Shown here: positions 1 to 7,741 of the stretch, one piece after another
How positions within the stretch are numbered: the stretch's first letter is position 1
Layout: every line of letters begins with the position of its first letter
Assembly: GCA_030373145.1 (NCBI GenBank)
Contig: JAUCZK010000002.1
Location: 62,001 to 126,000 of the forward strand
Length of the DNA: 64,000 nucleotides
From: Cyanobium sp. CZS48M
GTDB lineage: Bacteria; Cyanobacteriota; Cyanobacteriia; PCC-6307; Cyanobiaceae
Direction of reading: 5' to 3'
Translations under genes and position numbers: made by a program
Notes under the pieces: generated by a model
Told to the model about the DNA's origin: nothing
Database searches by the model: none
The model's input: the letters and a program-made list of their open reading frames with translations, nothing else

Positions 1-30
1 TTGTCGATTGATCAACTTAACAGCCGGGGG

Positions 31-663
31 TCAATCGATTCCGGGATCGATCTGGATCAGCCAGCTGCCCAGATAGCCGCCGAAGGGCACATCGCCAGGC
101 GCCTGGGCCAGGGCATTGAACTGGTACATGCCGATGTTGAACGGATTGAAGAGCGACATGTAGACGCCGATGGTGCCATCTACCGGCACGGGCCGCTCCG
201 GGAAGATCTCGATCGACTTGCCGTTGGCATTCACCTCGATAACGGCCGGAATCGTTTCCTTGCAGCGGGTGCGGGAGAGCATGCCGCCTTCCTTCATCAC
301 GCAGAGCTTGATGTCTTTGGGGTCGATCTTGGCGTCGAAGTTATCAGGAACGGAAACGGTGAGCTTGAGCATCGCTGTCTTGCGATCCTTCGGCCGCAGG
401 ATCAGGTAGTAATCCGATCGCTTCAGGCGCGAGGTGTCGGTCATGAAGAAGTAGAGCCGCCGGTAGTCCTTGTTGTTGTCCCAGCGGAACTCCAAGAGGC
501 CGGGGGTGCCCTGGGCGAGGCTCGTGGCGGGAGCGATTCCGGCTCCGGCGCCCGCCAGCACGGCCCCCAGCCCCACGCCAGCGGCTGCCATCAGCAGGCC
601 GACCCGCTTCGGCCAGGAGGCGCTCAGGTGTCGCAGCCGTTGGTGCAGGTTCGGAAGGGTCAT
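31..663 (-). CDS. DUF2808 domain exported protein
   Basis: A 210-residue protein with a basic N-terminus and a hydrophobic stretch at about residues 20-50 that looks like a signal sequence or anchor. The rest matches the cyanobacterial DUF2808 family, with features such as FRWDNNKDYRRLYFFM and the block KLCVMKEGG. The family is exported and often seen in envelope fractions, but its role is not settled. It lies about 110 bp downstream of the aroH-like gene on the same strand and could be the last gene of sppA-aroH-DUF2808. The ATG at the annotated start is the only good candidate. The family call is from recognition of the sequence, not a search. Confidence 0.8.
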   Translation of the reverse strand: MTLPNLHQRLRHLSASWPKRVGLLMAAAGVGLGAVLAGAGAGIAPATSLAQGTPGLLEFRWDNNKDYRRLYFFMTDTSRLKRSDYYLILRPKDRKTAMLKLTVSVPDNFDAKIDPKDIKLCVMKEGGMLSRTRCKETIPAVIEVNANGKSIEIFPERPVPVDGTIGVYMSLFNPFNIGMYQFNALAQAPGDVPFGGYLGSWLIQIDPGID

Positions 664-770
664 GAATGAGGGGGGGCAGGGTTGGCCAGCGCGAAGCGGG
701 CCCGGGTGTGAACTGGATTGTCGGCCCGCGCCAGCGGGGGCAGCTCGTTCGGGGGGCAGCGGCGCAGCTG

Positions 771-1160
771 TCAGTTGTGACCGGATCTGTCCGGCCGCAG
801 CCGGGCCGCCTGCCGCAGGTAGGGGTGCAGCGGCACCCGGGTGGGCTCCATCCAGGCGTGGGCCAGCAGGCGGATGCAGCGGGGCAGGTCGCCCGCCACG
901 GCCATCTGCTGACAGTCCAGCAGGGCCACCCCGTCCCAGCCGGGCTGCCGTCGGGCGACGGCCGCGGGGAAGCCGGCATCGAGATCGGCAGTGACCGAAA
1001 AGGTCACCGACAGCACCCAGGCCCCGTTGAGACCATTGCCGTCGATCAGGCTGGCGAGCAGTTCACTCACCGCCTCCTCGATGGCGGCGGCGGTATTGGC
1101 GGTGGCGGTGGTGGCGCCCCGCAGCGCCCGCAGCTCCCGCAGCTCCCGGGCCTCGCTCAT
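771..1160 (-). CDS. aroH: chorismate mutase, AroH type
   Basis: Converts chorismate to prephenate, the branch point to phenylalanine and tyrosine. The protein has about 129 residues and aligns along its length with the Bacillus subtilis AroH trimeric fold: LRGATT near residue 13 carrying the conserved Arg, FPAAVARR near 64-71, CIR near 95-97, and a C-terminal HPYLRQA...LRPD. I chose the ATG at 1160 because it overlaps the sppA stop as ATGA; a longer reading to 1190 has no homology. By my alignment the catalytic Glu78 of B. subtilis is Gln here (Q85), while an Asp (D82) sits at the position of Cys75, so the carboxylate appears shifted three residues upstream. Confidence 0.88.
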   Translation of the reverse strand: MSEARELRELRALRGATTATANTAAAIEEAVSELLASLIDGNGLNGAWVLSVTFSVTADLDAGFPAAVARRQPGWDGVALLDCQQMAVAGDLPRCIRLLAHAWMEPTRVPLHPYLRQAARLRPDRSGHN

Positions 1161-1969
1161 GGCCGCCAGAGCCACAGCGGTTGGCCGCACCAGGCCAGCT
1201 CCAGGCTGAGGGCCTGCTGCAGGCTCCTCAGCATGTTGCGGCCAGGGATCAGGCCCCCCAGTCGCCTCTGGGGCTTGCCGAAGAGCACCGGCTGGGTCTT
1301 CTCCTCATCCAGACCGGCCAGCCGTGCCGCCAGCCGCCGGGCGTGCTCCTCATCGCCGAGCTCGTCGATCAGACCCAGTTCCTTGGCCTGGGCACCGCTG
1401 AACACCCGCCCGTCGGCGAAGGCGCGAACCACGCTGTCGCTGAGTCCGCGGCCCGTGGCCACTGCGTCAACGAACTGGCCGTAGCTGGAGTCGATCAGAC
1501 CCTGCAGCAGCTCCCGTTCATCGGCGGTCAGGGCCCGGTCCGGCGAGAGAATGTCCTTGTAGAGGCCACTCTTGACGGTCTCGAAGCTGATGCCGACGCG
1601 CTCCAGCAGTTTCGAGATGTTGTTGCCGCGCAGGATCACGCCGATCGAGCCGGTGATCGTGCCGGGGTTGGCCACGATCTTCTCGGCGGCCACTCCCACA
1701 TACACGCCGCCGGAGGCGGAGATGTTGCCGAAGCTGGCCACCACGCGGCAGCCCTTGCTGCGCAGGCGACCGATGGCCGCATGGATCTCCTGGCTGTCGC
1801 CCACGGTGCCGCCGGGGCTGTCGATGCGCAGCAGCAGCGCCGGGAATTCCCTCTCCTCCACCTGGCGGAGGGCTTTGACCACGCGCTCCCGGGTGGGGCC
1901 GGAGATCGCCCCCTCGATCACGATCCTCGCCATGCTCTTTCGGGACTTGCGGCGCCAGGGCCAGGGCAT
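1157..1969 (-). CDS. sppA: signal peptide peptidase SppA
   Basis: A 270-residue member of the short, single-domain SppA (S49) family, which digests cleaved signal peptides in or near the membrane; in cyanobacteria SppA-type proteases have been tied to thylakoid light acclimation. Visible motifs are LLRIDSPGGTVGDSQE, the nucleophile region ISASGGVYVG and the lysine region VKSGLYKDILSP. The ATG at 1969 is preferred over the longer frame to 2008: the first residues then read MPWPWRRKSRK, and a TAAGAT hexamer at 1993-1998 would lie inside the longer version. First gene of a likely sppA-aroH-DUF2808 unit, divergent from the DMT transporter. Confidence 0.9.
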   Translation of the reverse strand: MPWPWRRKSRKSMARIVIEGAISGPTRERVVKALRQVEEREFPALLLRIDSPGGTVGDSQEIHAAIGRLRSKGCRVVASFGNISASGGVYVGVAAEKIVANPGTITGSIGVILRGNNISKLLERVGISFETVKSGLYKDILSPDRALTADERELLQGLIDSSYGQFVDAVATGRGLSDSVVRAFADGRVFSGAQAKELGLIDELGDEEHARRLAARLAGLDEEKTQPVLFGKPQRRLGGLIPGRNMLRSLQQALSLELAWCGQPLWLWRP

Positions 1970-1992
1970 GCGATGCAGTTCGGAGTCGCTGG

Positions 1993-1998
1993 ATCTTA
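1993..1998 (-). promoter_or_regulatory. possible -10 box of sppA
   Basis: TAAGAT read on the minus strand, 23 nt before the chosen ATG at 1969. It fits the TANNNT hexamer seen before several other genes here. No clear -35 element is visible. Inferred from position and pattern only. Confidence 0.35.
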
Positions 1999-2022
1999 AA
2001 AAGGTCACCGCCGACCGCTTCG

Positions 2023-2988
2023 ATGACCCCTCCGCTGCGTTGGCTGTTGATGCTGCTGCCCTTTGCCCTCTGGGGCACGGCGATGGCGGCGATGAAACCT
2101 CTGCTCCAAACGGCCGGCCCGCTCACGATCGCCTGGATGCGGCTGCTGCCGGCGGCCCTGGTGCTGCTGCTGGTGGCCCGTCTGCAGGGGCGCTCCCTGG
2201 TGGTGGCCGCCACTGATCGCCCCTGGCTGTTGGCCTTCGCCCTTGTGGACGGCACCCTCTTCCAGGGCCTGCTGGCCCGCGGTCTGGAGAGCACCGGCGC
2301 CGGCCTGGGCTCGGTGCTGATCGATTCCCAGCCCCTGCTGGTGGCCCTGCTGGCCCGCAGCCTCTTCGGTGAGGCGATCAATCCGGTGGGCTGGTCGGGC
2401 CTGCTGCTGGGTCTGGCCGGCATCGCCTGCCTGGGCCTGCCGGCACCGCTGCTGCGGCACTGGTGGCTGGATGGGCCCCAGGTCCTGGGGCTGCATCCCT
2501 GGAGCCATGGCGAGACCTGGATGCTGGGGGCGGCGGTGGCCATGGCGGTGGGCACCGTGCTTTGCCGCTACGCCAGCCGTGGCAGCGATCCGGTGGTCGT
2601 CACCGGTTGGCACATGCTGATCGGCGGGGTGCCCCTGCTGCTTGGCTCGCTGGGCGTCACCCGTCTCGACGGGGCGGCGGCGCCCTTCTGGCCGGCCTGG
2701 AGTGCCCTGGAGTGGGGCCTGATGGCCTACGCCAGCGTGCTGGGCAGCGCCCTGGCCTACGGGCTCTTCTTCTGGTTCGCCAGCCGCGGCGACCTCACCG
2801 GTTTCACCGCCCTCACCTTCCTCACGCCCGTCTTCGCCCTGCTCTGCGGCCTGCTGCTGCTGGAGGAGCGGCTGCTGCCGCTGCAGTGGTTCGGCTCGGC
2901 GCTGGCCCTGGTTTCGGTGCTGCTGATCAACCAGCGGCAGCGGCTCTGGCGCCAGGCCCTGGCCGATCCACCGCCCCTGCTGCCATGA
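2023..2988 (+). CDS. DMT-superfamily (EamA) transporter
   Basis: A 321-residue integral membrane protein with about ten hydrophobic segments arranged as two EamA repeats (roughly residues 10-140 and 165-300). Typical repeat features include PFALWGTAMAAMKPL near the N-terminus and LTFLTPVFALLCGLLLLEE in the second half. Members export amino acids, sugars or other small metabolites; the substrate cannot be read from sequence. The stop overlaps the start of the GT4 glycosyltransferase as ATGA, so the two are probably cotranslated, which might hint at a role in envelope precursor or sugar handling, but this is inference. Confidence 0.88.
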   Translation: MTPPLRWLLMLLPFALWGTAMAAMKPLLQTAGPLTIAWMRLLPAALVLLLVARLQGRSLVVAATDRPWLLAFALVDGTLFQGLLARGLESTGAGLGSVLIDSQPLLVALLARSLFGEAINPVGWSGLLLGLAGIACLGLPAPLLRHWWLDGPQVLGLHPWSHGETWMLGAAVAMAVGTVLCRYASRGSDPVVVTGWHMLIGGVPLLLGSLGVTRLDGAAAPFWPAWSALEWGLMAYASVLGSALAYGLFFWFASRGDLTGFTALTFLTPVFALLCGLLLLEERLLPLQWFGSALALVSVLLINQRQRLWRQALADPPPLLP

Positions 2989-4076
2989 CGGTCCCCTGGC
3001 GACTGCTGGTGGTGAGCACGCCGGTGGGGGCGCTCGGCTCCGGCGGCGGCGGCGGCGTGGAGCTCACCCTCGAGGGCCTGGTGGCCGGGCTGATCGGCCG
3101 CGGCCACCGGCTCACGGTGCTGGCCGCCGAGGGGTCGCGGCTCTCGAGGGACTGCGCCGCAGCCCGGCTCTGGACGGTGGCGGGCGTCGATCAGCCCAGC
3201 TGGCAGCACCAGGGCCGTGACGCACCCGTTCAGATTCCCGCCGCCGGGCTGCTGCCGGCCCTCTGGCGCCAGGTGCAGGCTCACCAGGGCGAGTTCGATG
3301 CGGTGCTGAACCTCGCCTACGACTGGCTGCCCTTCTGGCTCACCCCCCTGCTGCCCACGCCCCTGTTTCACCTGGTGAGCATGGGCTCGGTGGCGACGGT
3401 GATGGATGAGGTGATCGAGGCCGTGGCCCGCAGCGACCAACGTCGGCTGGCCTTTCACACCAGGGCCCAGGCCGGTGATTTCCGCTTGCCCGCTCCACCG
3501 CTGGTGGTGGGCAATGGCTTCGACCTCTCGGCCTACAGCTTTCAGGCGCGGCCTGCTGCTGAGCCCCTGCTGGGCTGGGCCGGCCGCATCGCCCCGGAGA
3601 AGGGCCTGGAGGATGCGGCGGCAGTGGCGGCCCGCCTGGGGGAGCGGCTGCTGGTCTGGGGGGTGCGGGAGGACCCCGCCTACGCGGCCGCTGTGGAGGC
3701 TTCGGTGCCCCCCGGCACCATCGACTGGCGTGGCTTTCTGCCCACCCAGGCGCTGCAGGCGGAGCTGGGCCGCTGCCGCCTGCTGCTGAACACGCCCAAG
3801 TGGAACGAAGCCTTCGGCAACGTGGTGGTGGAGGCGATGGCCTGCGGCGTGCCTGTGGTGGCCTATGCCCGGGGCGGCCCCGGCGAGCTGATCGTGCCGG
3901 GGGTCACCGGCCTGTTGGTGCCCGCCGACGACGTGGAAGCCCTGACACTGGCGGCCCGGGGCGCGGCGGCACTGGAGCGCTCCGCCTGCCGCCGCTGGGT
4001 GGAGCGCCATGCCTCCAGGGAGGCCTTCGCCGAGCGGATCGAGACCTGGATCCGTGACGGTCTGCGCCCGGCCTAG
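2985..4076 (+). CDS. GT4 family glycosyltransferase
   Basis: A 363-residue GT-B fold glycosyltransferase. The N-terminal half has a glycine-rich acceptor loop (GSGGGGGVE, residues 18-26). The C-terminal half has GRIAPEKGLEDA and the donor-binding EX7E element in EAFGNVVVEAMACGVPVVAY at about residues 275-295, which is diagnostic of GT4 enzymes that use a nucleotide-sugar donor. The ATG at 2985 overlaps the previous stop. It probably builds a polysaccharide or glycolipid together with the GT83 enzyme that follows after 24 bp. The acceptor and the sugar are unknown. Confidence 0.88.
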   Translation: MTVPWRLLVVSTPVGALGSGGGGGVELTLEGLVAGLIGRGHRLTVLAAEGSRLSRDCAAARLWTVAGVDQPSWQHQGRDAPVQIPAAGLLPALWRQVQAHQGEFDAVLNLAYDWLPFWLTPLLPTPLFHLVSMGSVATVMDEVIEAVARSDQRRLAFHTRAQAGDFRLPAPPLVVGNGFDLSAYSFQARPAAEPLLGWAGRIAPEKGLEDAAAVAARLGERLLVWGVREDPAYAAAVEASVPPGTIDWRGFLPTQALQAELGRCRLLLNTPKWNEAFGNVVVEAMACGVPVVAYARGGPGELIVPGVTGLLVPADDVEALTLAARGAAALERSACRRWVERHASREAFAERIETWIRDGLRPA

Positions 4077-4100
4077 GTTCGCTGCGACTCAGGCGCCCCC

Positions 4101-5954
4101 GTGTCCCCGTCCCCTTCCCGTTCCCCGGATGGGGGCCCACTCACCGCCGGCCGCTGGGCGGTGCTGGCTCTGATTCTGGTGCTGGGCATCGCCCTCTTCC
4201 TCTGGCAGCTCGGCGCCACGGGGCTGGTGGATGAAACGCCCCCCCTGTTCGCCGCCTCCGCCCGGGCCATGGCGGAAACCGGCCACTGGCTGATTCCCCA
4301 CGTCAATGGGTTGCCCCGCTACGACAAGCCGCCGCTGATCTACTGGCTGATGGGGCTGGTCTATGCGATCCCCGGCCAGGAGCAGTGGAACCCCCTGGGC
4401 ACCTGGGCGGCCCGCCTGCCCTCTGCCCTGTCGGTGATCGCGGTGATGCTCAGCCTGGGATACACCCTGCTGCGCTGGCCCCAGTCGAGCGGGGGGCTGC
4501 GCTCCGCTTGCACCGCCCTGGGGGCGGTCCTGGCCTTCGCCCTCTCGCCGCTGATCCTGCTCTGGGGGCGGATCGCCGTCAGTGATGCCCTGCTCACCGG
4601 CTGCCTGGCGGTGGCGTTGCTGCTGTTCTGGCAGGGCTGGGCCGAGCCCCGCCGAGCGGTCTGGCCCGGCTGGGCCGTGCTGGGCCTGGCGGTGCTGGCC
4701 AAGGGGCCTGTGGCCCTGGCCCTGGCGGGACTGACCCTGCTGGGGTTCGGGCTCAGCCAGCGTCGCCTGGGGGGCCTCTGGCGACGGCTGCGGCCCCTGC
4801 CGGGGCTGGCGCTGACGGCCCTGGTGGCCCTGCCCTGGTATCTGGCGGCCCTGGCGGTGGAGGGCGAAGCCTTCTGGAACAGCTTCTTCGGCTACCACAA
4901 CTTGCAGCGTTTCACCACGGTGGTGAACCAGCACCTGCAGCCCTGGTGGTACTTCGCGCCGGTGCTGCTGGTGGCCGGCCTTCCCTTCACTCCCCTGCTG
5001 CTGCTGGGGCTGCTCAGGGCCCTGGGCCGCTGGAGGCGCCGCTGGAGCGCTCCGCTGGCCGGGGGCGCCTCCCGGCCCGAGCCCGCCGGCTCCCTGGCCA
5101 GTTACGCCGCCTGCTGGTTGCTGGCGGTGCTGATCTTCTTCACGCTGGCCGCCACGAAGCTGCCCAGTTACTGGTTGCCGGCCACGCCGGCCGCCGGTCT
5201 GCTGATCGCCCTCACCGCCGCCGAGGGCGGGCGGGCCAGCCGCTGGGCCCTGGGGGCCTCCGTGGCGCTGATGGGGCTGCTCACCGTGGTGCTGACCCTC
5301 TCGCCCCGCTGGATTCCCCTGATCAACGATCCGGAGATGCCCACCCTGCCGGCGGAGCTGCTGGCCAGTGGACTGGTGCTGCGCGCGGCGGTCTGCTTCG
5401 GCCTGGCCACCAGCGCCGGGATCTGGCTCTGCTGGACGCCGCAGCGGCGGCGCTGGGGACTGCTGCCCGCCCAGCTGGGTCTGGTGCTGTTCCACCTGCT
5501 GGCGGTTCTGCCGATGTGGGGCCTCGGCGACGGCGTGAGGGGGCTGCCGGTGCGAACGGTGGCCCAGCAGGTGCGCCTGGCGCGCCGGGGCTCTGAGCCC
5601 CTGGCGATGGTGGGCATCCTCAAGCCGTCGCTGCACTACTACACCCGCCAGGTGGTGCTCTACGAGGGCATCTCCCCCACCGCGCTGGTGAACCTGGCCG
5701 AGCGCCTGCAGCGGGAACAGCGCCAGGGGTTGAGCCCCAGCTCCCCTGAGGCGCAGCCCACCGTGCTGGTGGTGATCGATCAGCGCACGGCCCAGGAGCC
5801 CCACTGGCTGGGGCTGGCTCCGCTTGAGCTGGGCCGCTCAGGGTTGTACCGACTCTGGCGGCTCGATCGGGCCCGGCTCCAGCGACGGGCCGATGAGCTG
5901 CGGGCCGCAGGAGTGGCGCCCACCTGGCAGCGGCCGGTGCCGGAGCGTTACTGA
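4101..5954 (+). CDS. GT39/GT83-type membrane glycosyltransferase
   Basis: A 617-residue polytopic membrane protein of the PMT/ArnT superfamily, which transfers sugars from polyprenyl-phosphate carriers on the outer face of the membrane. The first extramembrane loop carries the conserved acidic pair in VDETPPLFAASARAM (about residues 36-50), followed by YDKPPLIYWL, both hallmarks of the family. Many further hydrophobic segments follow to about residue 460, then a soluble C-terminal domain. Translation starts at GTG 4101. The 3' end overlaps the convergent DUF721 gene by 7 bp. Substrate unknown; lipid A or glycan modification is plausible. Confidence 0.87.
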   Translation: MSPSPSRSPDGGPLTAGRWAVLALILVLGIALFLWQLGATGLVDETPPLFAASARAMAETGHWLIPHVNGLPRYDKPPLIYWLMGLVYAIPGQEQWNPLGTWAARLPSALSVIAVMLSLGYTLLRWPQSSGGLRSACTALGAVLAFALSPLILLWGRIAVSDALLTGCLAVALLLFWQGWAEPRRAVWPGWAVLGLAVLAKGPVALALAGLTLLGFGLSQRRLGGLWRRLRPLPGLALTALVALPWYLAALAVEGEAFWNSFFGYHNLQRFTTVVNQHLQPWWYFAPVLLVAGLPFTPLLLLGLLRALGRWRRRWSAPLAGGASRPEPAGSLASYAACWLLAVLIFFTLAATKLPSYWLPATPAAGLLIALTAAEGGRASRWALGASVALMGLLTVVLTLSPRWIPLINDPEMPTLPAELLASGLVLRAAVCFGLATSAGIWLCWTPQRRRWGLLPAQLGLVLFHLLAVLPMWGLGDGVRGLPVRTVAQQVRLARRGSEPLAMVGILKPSLHYYTRQVVLYEGISPTALVNLAERLQREQRQGLSPSSPEAQPTVLVVIDQRTAQEPHWLGLAPLELGRSGLYRLWRLDRARLQRRADELRAAGVAPTWQRPVPERY

Positions 5955-6481
5955 GCTTCGGTCTGCTCCAGGTTGCGGCGGCAGAGGCCGCAGTGGCCCC
6001 AGCGGGCCAGTTCACCGGCTGGGGCGGGGGTGCCGCAGGCCGGGCAGAGCGCCAGACCGTGCACGTCCACCCGGCTGGGGTGGGCGGCCCAGACCCGGGC
6101 GATGTCCTCGCTTCCGGGGAGACCGGCGGCAGGGGGCTGGTGCTGGCGGAAGCGCAGGTCGCGGACCGGAAAACCCGAACCCCGCAGGGCGCCCAGCAGC
6201 TGATGGCGGTTGTAGCGCAGGGCCTGCAGCCACTGGGGATGCTGGGCGCCCACCGTGAGCACCCCCCCCTGGAGGCTGAGGGGGCGGCAGTGGGGGGCCA
6301 GCTGGTCGCCGGCGATCCGGGGCCAGGCCTGCCAGAGGGCCGCCAGGCTGCCTGCCCGGCGCCACTCCTGCTGCATCTGCTCCAGGCAGGACCCCACGGC
6401 CACGATCGGTGCGGGCGCTGCCGGCATCAGCACGCTGACGTTGCCGATCCGGCGCACCTGATCCTGTGGAGCCCTGGCCAT
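5948..6481 (-). CDS. DUF721 protein with C-terminal zinc-ribbon-like motif
   Basis: A 177-residue protein. Residues about 20-110 match DUF721 (WPRIAGDQLAPHCRPLSLQGGVLTV, then WLQALRYNRHQLL), the family that includes the DnaB-loading factor DciA. The C-terminus adds CPAC and CGLC pairs about 15 residues apart, a likely Zn ribbon. A role in replication initiation is therefore possible but is inference from the family. The ATG at 6481 is preceded by TAACCT with only six bases between, so the mRNA could be leaderless. Divergent from the vipp1 gene. Confidence 0.78.
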   Translation of the reverse strand: MARAPQDQVRRIGNVSVLMPAAPAPIVAVGSCLEQMQQEWRRAGSLAALWQAWPRIAGDQLAPHCRPLSLQGGVLTVGAQHPQWLQALRYNRHQLLGALRGSGFPVRDLRFRQHQPPAAGLPGSEDIARVWAAHPSRVDVHGLALCPACGTPAPAGELARWGHCGLCRRNLEQTEAQ

Positions 6482-6487
6482 GGCCTG

Positions 6488-6493
6488 AGGTTA
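6488..6493 (-). promoter_or_regulatory. TANNNT box 6 nt before DUF721 start
   Basis: TAACCT on the minus strand, then CAGGCC, then the ATG at 6481. The spacing places the expected transcription start at or next to the start codon. There is no Shine-Dalgarno in the spacer. Pattern-based only. Confidence 0.4.
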
Positions 6494-6571
6494 GGGAGTG
6501 TGGGTGCGGGCAACCGTCCGTGGTGCGACGGGCCACAGCGGCTACCCTCCGGATTGCCCCCGCCTCGACCC

Positions 6572-7348
6572 ATGGGCTTCTTCGACCGGCTCAGCCGCCT
6601 GCTGCGGGCGAACCTCAACGACTTGGTCAGCAAGGCCGAGGATCCCTCCAAGATCCTGGATCAATCCGTGGCGGACATGCAGTCCGACCTGGTGAAACTG
6701 CGCCAGGCCGTGGCCACCGCCATTGCCAGCCAGAAGCGGATCCAGAACCAGGCCGAACAGGCCGAATCCCAGAGCCGCACCTGGTACGAGCGCGCTGAGC
6801 TGGCCCTCAAGAAAGGTGAGGAAGACCTCGCCCGCGAGGCCCTCAGCCGCCGCAAGACCTATCAGGAAACGGCCACAGCCCTCAACAACCAGCTCAACGG
6901 CCAGGCCGGCCAGGTCGACACCCTCAAGCGCAGCCTCACGGCCCTTGAGGGCAAGATCGCCCAGGCCAAGACCAAAAAGGACATGCTCAAGGCCCGCGCC
7001 CAGGCGGCCCAGGCCCAGGAGCAGCTGCAGAGCGCCGTCGGCAACCTCGGCACCAACTCCTCGATGGCCGCCTTTGATCAGATGGAGGAGAAGGTGCAGG
7101 CCCTTGAGGCTCGCAGCCAGGCCGCCGCGGAACTGGCCGGGGCCGATCTGGAGAGCCAGTTCGCCGCCCTGGAAGGCGGCAGCGATGTGGATGATGAGCT
7201 GGCCGCCCTGCGCAATCGGCTTGAGGGAGGTGCCTCGGCGGAACCGCTGCTGCCCATCAGCGCTGAACCGCCCAAGCTGGAGCCCGTTCAGGCGGCCCAG
7301 GTGGACGCCGAGCTCGAGGAGCTGAAGCGCTCGATCGACAAGCTCTGA
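6572..7348 (+). CDS. vipp1: PspA/IM30 (Vipp1) membrane-remodelling protein
   Basis: A 258-residue ESCRT-III-like protein needed for thylakoid biogenesis and membrane repair in cyanobacteria. It begins MGFFDRLSRLLRANLNDLV, the amphipathic helix 0, and continues as long coiled-coil helices typical of PspA/IM30 (for example ARSEALSRRK-type heptads and TLKRSLTALEGKIAQAK). A separate C-terminal helix (VDAELEELKRSIDKL) after a linker is the extension that distinguishes Vipp1 from bacterial PspA. The ATG at 6572 is clear from homology; the frame upstream to 5993 is antisense to DUF721 and not coding. A TACCCT hexamer lies 23 nt before the start. Confidence 0.93.
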   Translation: MGFFDRLSRLLRANLNDLVSKAEDPSKILDQSVADMQSDLVKLRQAVATAIASQKRIQNQAEQAESQSRTWYERAELALKKGEEDLAREALSRRKTYQETATALNNQLNGQAGQVDTLKRSLTALEGKIAQAKTKKDMLKARAQAAQAQEQLQSAVGNLGTNSSMAAFDQMEEKVQALEARSQAAAELAGADLESQFAALEGGSDVDDELAALRNRLEGGASAEPLLPISAEPPKLEPVQAAQVDAELEELKRSIDKL

Positions 7349-7393
7349 GCCCCGCCGCCGCAGCCGACCCCCTGCTGGCCCGACCCGGCTCCA

Positions 7394-7399
7394 TACAAT
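7394..7399 (+). promoter_or_regulatory. possible -10 box of thioredoxin gene
   Basis: TACAAT, close to the sigma-70 consensus, 21 nt before the GTG at 7421 in the 72-bp gap after vipp1. This would give a leader of about 15 nt. No clear -35 is seen. Confidence 0.4.
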
Positions 7400-7420
7400 C
7401 GCCATAACTGAACCGGGTCC

Positions 7421-7741
7421 GTGGCCGTTGCCGTTTTCACCGATGCCAATTTCGAGGCTGACGTGCTCGCCGCCACCGGCACGGTGCTGGTGGATGTCTG
7501 GGCTCCGTGGTGCGGTCCCTGCCGGTTGATGGCACCCCTGATGGACTGGGCGGCAGCTGAGTACGGCGATACCCTGCTGGTGGGAAAACTCGAAGCCGAC
7601 CCCAACCCCACCGCCCGCGACAGCCAGAAGATCCAGGGTCTCCCCACCCTCATCCTCTTCCGAGGCGGCCAGGAACTCGCCCGCCATGAGGGCGCCATGG
7701 CCAAACCCCAGCTCAAGGCCTTCCTGGATGCGCATCTCTGA
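7421..7741 (+). CDS. trxA: thioredoxin
   Basis: A 106-residue thioredoxin fold protein with the redox centre WCGPC at residues 30-34 inside DVWAPWCGPC and the cis-proline segment GLPTLILF near residue 73. It reduces protein disulfides in the cytoplasm; cyanobacteria encode several paralogues, so the exact partner set is unknown. Translation appears to start at GTG 7421. Its last 14 bases overlap the following aminotransferase gene, so the two may be coupled. Confidence 0.92.
   Translation: MAVAVFTDANFEADVLAATGTVLVDVWAPWCGPCRLMAPLMDWAAAEYGDTLLVGKLEADPNPTARDSQKIQGLPTLILFRGGQELARHEGAMAKPQLKAFLDAHL

Noticed and set aside
1-669. 222-codon plus-strand frame at the window start
   Set aside because: Antisense to the DUF2808 gene, whose family match is clear.
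4089-5804. 571-codon open frame opposite the GT83 gene
   Set aside because: Composition is Gln/Arg/Pro/Gly/His-rich with no motif; it is a high-GC shadow of the plus-strand gene.
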